From NCBI GenBank assembly GCA_013813345.1, contig JACCRW010000370.1, forward strand, positions 1 through 6,055: a stretch of DNA of 6,055 nucleotides, read 5' to 3'. This DNA comes from Actinomycetota bacterium (GTDB lineage Bacteria > Actinomycetota > Thermoleophilia > Gaiellales > Gaiellaceae). The position numbers and the translations under genes are program-made. The first letter of the stretch is position 1; every line of letters starts with the position of its first letter. Under the pieces are notes generated by a model that was given only the letters and a program-made list of their open reading frames with translations, was not told the DNA's origin and did not search any database. This document shows positions 1 to 4,437 of this stretch, piece by piece.

Positions 1-2001
1 GACGGCGACCCAATGCAGCCGCTCCCGGTACCCGAGACGCTCGAGGAGCTCGTGCGCGCGAGACTCGCCGGTCTCCCCGCCGCCACGCGCGAGGCGCTCG
101 AGCTCGCGTCGGCGTTGGGTGCACCGGCGGCGTCGCTCCTGGAGCGGGCGGGCATCGCGCCTGATGCGCTCACGGCGGCAGTCGGCGCCCAGGTCATCAA
201 GCGCGAGAACGGAATCATTCGCTTCACCCACCCGCTGCTCTCGTCGGTTCTCTACCAAGGCGTCTCCTCCGGCGAGAAGCGGCGCAGCCTGCACGAACGC
301 CTGGCGGCGATCGTCGACGACCCGCTCGTCCGCGCACGCCACCTCGCGCTGGCGAGGGACACACCGGACGCCGACGCCGCCCGCGCGCTCGACGACGCTG
401 CGACGCTGGCGGCAGGTCGCGGCGCGTCGGAGGTCGCCGCCGAGCTCGGCGAGCACGCGCTCCGGCTGACGCCGCCGGACGCCGACGGCGACCGTCATCG
501 GCGAGCTCTCGCCTCGGCGCGCGCCCATCGCACCGCGGGCGAATGGACCCGCGCCCACAGCATCGTTGCCGATCTTCTGACCCAGACACCGACGGGCTCA
601 TCGCGCGCCGAGGCACTGATCCTGCTTGCCGAGCTCGAGAGCGTCGACGACTCCATCGCTCTGCTCGAGGCTGCGCTTCCCGAGGCGGCCTCGAGCCCGG
701 CGCTCCAATCGATCATCCACTGCCAACTCGCGTGGTCGACACGTTTCAGGAAGGGGTTCGTGGGAGCGCTCGAGCACGCACGCTCGGCGCTCCTGCTTGC
801 CGAGGATCTCGACGACGATTCGCTTCGAGCGCGTGCCCTCGTGGCGCAGGCCATCCTCGGCGGGATCGTTGGCCACGCGGCGGCGCCGGAACTCGCAGCG
901 CGAGCGTACGAGCTTGCGACCGCCGTAGGGGACGAGCCGCTGCTGCACGAAGCGACGTCAGCCGTCGCGGACACACTCATCGCCTCCTTCCGCCTGGACG
1001 AGGCTCGCGCCTTGCTCGAGCGCGAGTACCGAGTGTGGCACGACCGTGACGAGCCGGCGAGCGCCCAGGCGCTCTGGAGCCTTTCCTTGGTCGAGCTCTC
1101 GGCTGGGCGCTGGGCGCTCGCAGCCGTGCACGCCGCCGGTGCGCGCGACATCTCCGTCCAGTACAGGCTCGAGGTGCCGCAGGACCACCTTCCCATCGCG
1201 GTCATCGCGGTCCATCGCGGGCAGCTCGAGCTCGCCCGTGAGCACTCGGAACGGGCCCTAGAGCTGGCTGAAGAACAGCTCGCGCTGCACCCACCCCACC
1301 ATCTGGCGGTCCTCGGACTCGTCGCCCGCTGGAGCGGAGACGTGTCGGGCGCCGCGAGCTGGCTCGGCAGGGCCGAGCAGCAGGCCGCGTCGCTCGGTTG
1401 GGGCGAGCCGAGCAACCGCTGGTGGAACGCCGACTACGCCGAGACGCTCCTCGAGCTCGGCAGGATCGACGAAGCGGTCCGGGTCCTCGACGTCTGGGAA
1501 ACGGATGCCGTGCGGCTCGGCCGCCGGTGGACGCTTGCGCAGGTGACGCGATCCCGCGGTCTCGTCGCCGCTGCCCAGGGGAGCGTCGAGCGCGCCGCTT
1601 CGATCCTGCAGCAGGCGGTTGCCCAACACCAGGAGATCGGCGATCTCTTCGGCAGGGCCCGAGCGCTCCTCGCGCTCGGGATCGTCCGTCGGCGGGCGCG
1701 GCAGAAACGGGCGGCGCGCGAGGCGATTGAGGCGGCGCTCGCCGGCTTCGAGCAACTCGGGGCCGCGACCTGGGTCGAGAAGGCGCGGGCCGAGCTCGGC
1801 AGCATCGGGGGCCGCACGCGGGAGGAAGGGTTGACCTCGGCCGAGCGGCGCGTTGCTGCCCTCGTGGCCGAGGGGCGGACGAACCGCGAGGTGGCCGCGG
1901 CGCTCTTCCTCGGCGAGCGCACCGTCGAGACGCACCTCTCGCATGTCTACGCCAAGCTCGGGATTCGCTCCCGTACGGAGCTCGCCCGCACGCTGCAGTA
2001 G
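1..2001 (+). CDS. LuxR-family large ATP-binding (LAL/MalT-like) transcriptional regulator, C-terminal part
   Basis: This is a probable DNA-binding transcription factor of the LuxR LAL type: a STAND ATPase switch followed by a helical-repeat sensor arm and a C-terminal helix-turn-helix. The frame is open through base 1, so the gene starts outside the window. The ATG at base 13 is internal, and the Walker A and B motifs lie upstream. Counting from that ATG, residues 4-50 match the segment after the ATPase core (LPVPETLEELVRARLAGLP), and residues 70-95 carry the family's F-T-H-P-L-L stretch before a conserved helical region. Residues of about 150-600 are Ala/Leu/Glu-rich helical repeats resembling TPRs. 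Residues 607-662 form a LuxR helix-turn-helix, with T-S-A-E-R-R, then E-G-R-T-N-R-E-V-A and R-T-V-E-T-H-L-S-H-V-Y-A-K-L-G. The protein ends at TAG 1999-2001. The signal it senses and its targets cannot be read from the sequence. The DUF4242/haloperoxidase pair begins 57 bases downstream on the same strand. Confidence 0.93.
   Translation, partial: DGDPMQPLPVPETLEELVRARLAGLPAATREALELASALGAPAASLLERAGIAPDALTAAVGAQVIKRENGIIRFTHPLLSSVLYQGVSSGEKRRSLHERLAAIVDDPLVRARHLALARDTPDADAARALDDAATLAAGRGASEVAAELGEHALRLTPPDADGDRHRRALASARAHRTAGEWTRAHSIVADLLTQTPTGSSRAEALILLAELESVDDSIALLEAALPEAASSPALQSIIHCQLAWSTRFRKGFVGALEHARSALLLAEDLDDDSLRARALVAQAILGGIVGHAAAPELAARAYELATAVGDEPLLHEATSAVADTLIASFRLDEARALLEREYRVWHDRDEPASAQALWSLSLVELSAGRWALAAVHAAGARDISVQYRLEVPQDHLPIAVIAVHRGQLELAREHSERALELAEEQLALHPPHHLAVLGLVARWSGDVSGAASWLGRAEQQAASLGWGEPSNRWWNADYAETLLELGRIDEAVRVLDVWETDAVRLGRRWTLAQVTRSRGLVAAAQGSVERAASILQQAVAQHQEIGDLFGRARALLALGIVRRRARQKRAAREAIEAALAGFEQLGAATWVEKARAELGSIGGRTREEGLTSAERRVAALVAEGRTNREVAAALFLGERTVETHLSHVYAKLGIRSRTELARTLQ
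1831..1998 (+). other. LuxR-type helix-turn-helix DNA-binding domain (within the regulator)
   Basis: This is the C-terminal 56 residues of the regulator. The order is L-T-S-A-E-R-R-V-A, E-G-R-T-N-R-E-V-A-A-A-L-F-L, then the recognition-helix region E-R-T-V-E-T-H-L-S-H-V-Y-A-K-L-G-I-R-S-R-T-E-L. All the usual conserved positions of the GerE/LuxR fold are present, including the T-V-E/K-x-H signature and the K-L-x-I/V-x-x-R-x-E end. DNA binding therefore looks intact. Confidence 0.93.
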
Positions 2002-2038
2002 CAAAGTTCAGGGGTTACCACGTTTTCTCGGGAGGGCC

Positions 2039-2058
2039 GCCGTCGTAGCGTCGACGGC
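2039..2058 (+). promoter_or_regulatory. Hairpin abutting the start codon of the DUF4242-like gene, with an upstream displaced GGAGGG
   Basis: The bases GCCGTCG (2039-2045) and CGACGGC (2052-2058) are perfect reverse complements around a 6-base loop, and the stem ends exactly at the ATG of 2059. The only Shine-Dalgarno-like run, GGAGGG at 2031-2036, lies 22 bases before the ATG, which is too far for normal initiation unless the hairpin shortens the distance. Other readings are a weak terminator for the regulator (there is no T run) or initiation that does not use a Shine-Dalgarno. I see no convincing -35/-10 promoter in 2002-2058. Confidence 0.4.
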
Positions 2059-2334
2059 ATGCCGAGCTATCTCGTCGAGACCTATCTCGCCCGCGGTCGC
2101 GCCGCAGAGCGCGTCGCGCGCGAGCGGCGCGCTCGCTCGGCTGCCGAGGAGCAGACGCGCACCGGAACGCGCGTCCGCTTCGACCGCGCCATCCACATAC
2201 CCGAGGATGAGATCTGCTTCTTCGTCTTCGACGCCGGCTCGAGCCGGGACGCCGCGCTCGTCGCGCAGCGGGCCGGGCTCGACCCGTTCCGAGTCGTCGA
2301 AGCGGTCTCGTCGGGAAAGGAGAACCACTCGTGA
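2059..2334 (+). CDS. DUF4242-like small ferredoxin-fold protein (SCO4226/nickel-binding-like)
   Basis: This 91-aa protein has no signal peptide or membrane segment and is probably cytoplasmic. It resembles the DUF4242 / SCO4226-like family of small alpha-beta proteins. That family opens with M-P-x-Y-L-V-E, then a charged helix (here residues 11-36, very Arg/Ala/Glu-rich). A strand with P-E-D-E-x-C-F-F-x-F follows (48-57), then a helix and A-G-L-x-x-x-R-V-V-E-A (72-82). All are visible here. Some relatives have been described as nickel-binding, but I see no clear metal-site cluster (only H46 and C53), so binding is not assumed. ATG 2059 is the only possible start in this frame after the regulator's stop, because no ATG, GTG or TTG lies between them. 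The stop TGA overlaps the GTG of the haloperoxidase gene (GTGA 2331-2334), so the two are almost certainly translated together. The family match is from memory of its motif pattern and is moderately sure. Confidence 0.78.
   Translation: MPSYLVETYLARGRAAERVARERRARSAAEEQTRTGTRVRFDRAIHIPEDEICFFVFDAGSSRDAALVAQRAGLDPFRVVEAVSSGKENHS
2316..2322 (+). promoter_or_regulatory. Shine-Dalgarno site for the haloperoxidase gene
   Basis: The run AAAGGAG lies inside the last codons of the DUF4242-like gene, 8 bases before the GTG at 2331. It is the strongest ribosome-binding site in the window and fixes GTG 2331 as the haloperoxidase start, giving the 4-base GTGA overlap. Confidence 0.85.
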
Positions 2335-2417
2335 GACGCATCAGGATCAGCACCAGCCTGGCCGCGACGCTCGTAATCGCCGTCGTCCTGGCCCTGGGCT
2401 CGACGGGCACGTCGGCC
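2331..2417 (+). other. Predicted N-terminal signal peptide of the haloperoxidase
   Basis: This covers residues 1-29. A basic start (R2, R3, R5) is followed by an uninterrupted hydrophobic core, L-A-A-T-L-V-I-A-V-V-L-A-L-G, and an A-x-A-like end, T-S-A before G30. A second possible cleavage is after Q-S-A (33). The twin arginines at 2-3 are not followed by a full Tat consensus, so Sec export is more likely, but Tat is not excluded for a cofactor enzyme. Confidence 0.75.
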
Positions 2418-3593
2418 GGACAGTCGGCTCCGACGGGCGAGAACGCCGTCCTCTACTGGAGCGGGGTCGCCGAAGGGGCGATCGGCGCCGGTCGACCGCC
2501 CGCGAACAGCACCGTGCTCGCCGGCATGGTTCACGGGGCGATGTACGACGCCGTCGCCGCGATCGAAGGAGGGCTCGAGCCGTTCGCGACCGGCGTGAGC
2601 GCGCCTCCGGACGCATCGGCCGACGCGGCCGTGGCCCAGGCCGCGAGGGACGTTCTCGTCGCTCGCGTGCCGGGTCAGGCAGCAGCCGCGCAGACCGCCT
2701 ACGACGCCTACATGGCGGCGATTCCGGCCGGCCCTGCGAAGGACGCCGGCAAGGCGGTGGGAGCGGTGGCTGCCGCAGGCATGCTCGCGATGCGGCTAGG
2801 CGACCGCTTCGACGACGTCGTTCCCTACGTCCAGCCACCACCGGGCCCGGGAGTCTTCGAGCCGATCGCGGCGACGCCGCCCGTCGACGTCAAGCTCGGA
2901 CGAGTCCGACCGTTCACGCTCGAGTCGCAGTCCGAGTACCGGCCCGATCCGCCGTACGGGTTGACCAGCAAGCGCTACGGGCGGGATGTGGTCGAGGTTC
3001 AGGAGCTCGGACGCGCCGGCACCGCCGGCCCCCGGACATCGGGCCAGACCGAGACGGTCCGGTTCTTCACGGACCAGACATTCGTCCAGTACAGCCGAGC
3101 CATGCGTGCGCTCGTGAATGCGCGTGGTCTCGACCTGCGCGAGTCTGCACGGCTGCTCGGCTATACGTGGGTCGCCACAGCGGACACGATGATCGCCTGC
3201 TGGGAGGCGAAGTACCACTACTCCTTCTGGCGTCCGAATCACGCGATCCAGCGGGCCGATACCGACGGGAACCCGGCGACCTCGCCGGAACCGGGATGGC
3301 TGCCGCTCGTCACGGGGAACCATCCCGAGTATCCGGCGGGCCACGCCTGCTTCACCGGAGCGGTGACCGAGTCGCTGCGGAGCTACTTCGGCACGAAGCA
3401 CGTCCAGCTCAGCGTCACCAGCACGGTCGTCGGCTCGACGCGAGTCTACGAGCGGCTCGACGAGCTCGTCGAAGACGTCGAGAACGCCCGCGTCTGGGGC
3501 GGCGTCCACTTCCGGACGACGATGACGGAGACCGCGAAGCACTTCCCGCGCATCGTCCGCGACATCGGCAAGCGCTACTTCCTGAAGGACTAA
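2331..3593 (+). CDS. Exported vanadium-dependent haloperoxidase / PAP2-superfamily protein
   Basis: This 420-aa protein belongs to the vanadium haloperoxidase branch of the PAP2 acid-phosphatase superfamily. These enzymes bind vanadate and use H2O2 to oxidise a halide, and some relatives are phosphatases instead. Residues 1-29 look like a Sec signal peptide: M-R-R-I-R, then a hydrophobic core at 10-23, with cleavage likely after T-S-A (29). The protein would act outside the membrane. Residues 38-60 hold the family's early helix with H-G-A-M-Y-D-A-V. The anion site is in the usual order: K294-x6-R301-P302, Y-P-A-G-H at 334-338, and R387-x5-H393. Their spacings equal those of fungal chloroperoxidase (K353/R360, H404, R490/H496). 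H393 would bind vanadium and H338 would act as acid-base. The usual Ser of P-S-G-H is Ala336, and residue 331 is His, as in algal bromoperoxidase. Start GTG 2331 has a strong Shine-Dalgarno. Family assignment is firm; the halide or substrate is unknown. Confidence 0.92.
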   Translation: MRRIRISTSLAATLVIAVVLALGSTGTSAGQSAPTGENAVLYWSGVAEGAIGAGRPPANSTVLAGMVHGAMYDAVAAIEGGLEPFATGVSAPPDASADAAVAQAARDVLVARVPGQAAAAQTAYDAYMAAIPAGPAKDAGKAVGAVAAAGMLAMRLGDRFDDVVPYVQPPPGPGVFEPIAATPPVDVKLGRVRPFTLESQSEYRPDPPYGLTSKRYGRDVVEVQELGRAGTAGPRTSGQTETVRFFTDQTFVQYSRAMRALVNARGLDLRESARLLGYTWVATADTMIACWEAKYHYSFWRPNHAIQRADTDGNPATSPEPGWLPLVTGNHPEYPAGHACFTGAVTESLRSYFGTKHVQLSVTSTVVGSTRVYERLDELVEDVENARVWGGVHFRTTMTETAKHFPRIVRDIGKRYFLKD

Positions 3594-3598
3594 GGACT
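3585..3598. repeat. 7-base tandem duplication across the convergent stop codons
   Basis: The unit AAGGACT occurs twice head to tail (3585-3591, 3592-3598), followed by AG. The first copy supplies the last two codons and the T of the haloperoxidase TAA. The second supplies the CT of CTA, which read on the other strand is the cupin's TAG. The two genes are thus separated by only 3594-3596, and there is no room for a terminator between them. Confidence 0.85.
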
Positions 3599-3965
3599 AG
3601 CCGGGCCAGCGGCCGGGGCCGGGCTCGCCCGCCTCGGCCGCTTCCCACTCCGAGCGCGGCGGCGCGAAGAGGTCGAGTACCGTGGCGCCGTCGGAGCCCG
3701 CCTCGGCTCGATGCGGCGTGTTCGAGCTGATCTCCCACGTCTCGCCCGGACCGAGCTCTCGCTCCTCGTCGCCGACCCGGAAGCGGATCGAGCCGCGCAG
3801 CACCATCCCGAGCTGCTCGTGCTCGTGGCTGTGCTCCTCGGCAATCGCGCCCGGCTCGAGCTCGACCACCGCGAGCGTCAGCCGCTCGCCGTGGATCGCC
3901 CGGGCCGTTATCCCCTTCCAGACCTGGCGCGGGACGAGCCCGCGAACATCGTCGAACGCGCTCAT
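3597..3965 (-). CDS. Small single-domain cupin (KdgF-like) metal-binding protein
   Basis: This 122-aa soluble protein is a single beta-barrel cupin. Motif 1 is G39-x5-H45-S-H47-E-H49-E-Q51-x6-G58, and motif 2 is G74-x5-S80-x-N82-x2-H85. H45, H47 and H85, probably with Q51, would form the divalent metal site, so this copy looks competent. The end of the barrel, V-L-D-L-F-A-P-P-R-S-E-W (96-107), matches the pattern of KdgF-like cupins, a group that includes a pectin-degradation enzyme and many members of unknown role. No sugar-acid pathway genes are nearby, so the substrate stays open. The start ATG lies in ATGA (3962-3965), overlapping the stop of the upstream cupin. There is no Shine-Dalgarno of its own, so translation likely depends on coupling. 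The stop TAG faces the haloperoxidase stop 3 bases away. Confidence 0.88.
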   Translation of the reverse strand: MSAFDDVRGLVPRQVWKGITARAIHGERLTLAVVELEPGAIAEEHSHEHEQLGMVLRGSIRFRVGDEERELGPGETWEISSNTPHRAEAGSDGATVLDLFAPPRSEWEAAEAGEPGPGRWPG

Positions 3966-4345
3966 CCGATCGGCGGCAGGAAGGTCGTCTCGCCGCGCTC
4001 GGGCGGGGCGCCGTAGATGAAGAGCCTGAGCTCCTCTTCGCCGCGGTTCGAGAGCTGGAGCGCGGTGCCCGGCCGGACGGCGAGGACGCTGCCCGCGGCG
4101 AGCTCGTGCCGCTCGGGTGCGTCGCCCTCGCCCAGGTGGACGGTCAGCGTTCCGGCGAGGACGACGAACACCTCCTCTTGGATCGGGTCGACGTGCCGCC
4201 GCCCGACCGCGCCCGGCGGATAGCGGAAGAGGTTGGCACGCGACTGCGTCAGGCCGTCGGCGAGCCCGGCCGCGAGCCGGGGATCGCCCTCGCGGCGCGG
4301 CTGCCAGTCGAGCTCGTGCGCGTGGAAGATCGTGTAGGGGCCCAC
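3962..4345 (-). CDS. Small cupin-fold protein with reduced metal site
   Basis: This 127-aa protein is a single cupin barrel. Motif 1 is G45-x5-H51-V-D53-x4-E58-x6-G65, with Asp in place of the second His. In the motif 2 region G85-S-V-L-A-V-R-P92-G-T-A, the expected His is missing (L96/Q97). So only H51 and E58, and perhaps D53, remain as ligands. Such loss is seen in other small actinobacterial cupins, which may bind ligands without redox metal chemistry. The start is fixed: an in-frame TAG at 4366-4364 lies just upstream, and GTG 4345 is the only start before the barrel. No Shine-Dalgarno precedes it, which fits leaderless or weak initiation. Its TGA overlaps the next cupin's ATG, so the two cupins form one translational unit, perhaps acting as a pair. 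The function is unknown. Confidence 0.83.
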   Translation of the reverse strand: MGPYTIFHAHELDWQPRREGDPRLAAGLADGLTQSRANLFRYPPGAVGRRHVDPIQEEVFVVLAGTLTVHLGEGDAPERHELAAGSVLAVRPGTALQLSNRGEEELRLFIYGAPPERGETTFLPPIG

Positions 4346-4378
4346 GAGGCCAGCATGACAGGACTACGCGCCCGGGGA

Positions 4379-4400
4379 CAGGCGTCTCGAGGTACGCCTG
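4379..4400 (-). promoter_or_regulatory. Hairpin in the leader of the cupin pair
   Basis: The bases CAGGCGT (4379-4385) and ACGCCTG (4394-4400) form a perfect 7-base stem with an 8-base loop, CTCGAGGT on the plus strand. It lies 34 bases before the GTG of the first cupin on the minus strand. There is no T run after it. It may be a leader structure or part of a terminator region, and its role is unproven. Confidence 0.4.
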
Positions 4401-4405
4401 ACCGC

Positions 4406-4437
4406 ACCGTACTCGCGCGCAGGGACGCGCGAACGGT
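4406..4437 (-). terminator. GC-rich hairpin just after the AfsR-like gene, terminator candidate without T tract
   Basis: ACCGT (4406-4410) pairs with ACGGT (4433-4437), and TCGCGCG (4413-4419) pairs with CGCGCGA (4426-4432). This gives 12 base pairs with one 2-base bulge (4411-4412) and a 6-base loop. On the minus strand the stem begins at the last base of the AfsR-like gene's TGA. Position and strength suit a terminator or transcript-end structure of the kind common in high-GC bacteria. The missing U run leaves real doubt, and partial readthrough into the cupins is possible. Confidence 0.45.

Noticed and set aside
620..804. A 14-base exact repeat, TCCTGCTTGCCGAG at 620-633 and 791-804, in the same reading frame
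   Set aside because: Both copies encode L-L-A-E inside similar helical repeats of the regulator. This is expected from repeated protein structure and limited codon choice, not a separate DNA element.
495..2004. Two long minus-strand open frames opposite the LuxR regulator (495-1415 and 1258-2004)
   Set aside because: Antisense open frames arise from the skewed codon use of the plus-strand gene. No recognisable domain, ribosome-binding site or family pattern was seen.
3600..3625. Short GC palindromes after the haloperoxidase stop as a bidirectional terminator
   Set aside because: The stems are only about 4 bases or have 2-base loops, lie within the cupin coding sequence and lack a T run. They are not distinguishable from general GC richness.
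1853..3730. A 625-codon open frame on the plus strand across the end of the regulator, the DUF4242-like gene and the haloperoxidase
   Set aside because: It is a shadow frame typical of very GC-rich DNA: extremely Arg/Ser/Pro-rich, without domain motifs, and overlapping three genes with clear family motifs in other frames.
3597..3965. Calling the second cupin a true KdgF of pectin/uronate breakdown
   Set aside because: The motif pattern resembles KdgF-like cupins, but no uronate pathway gene is nearby and the family is functionally broad, so only the fold and metal site are claimed.
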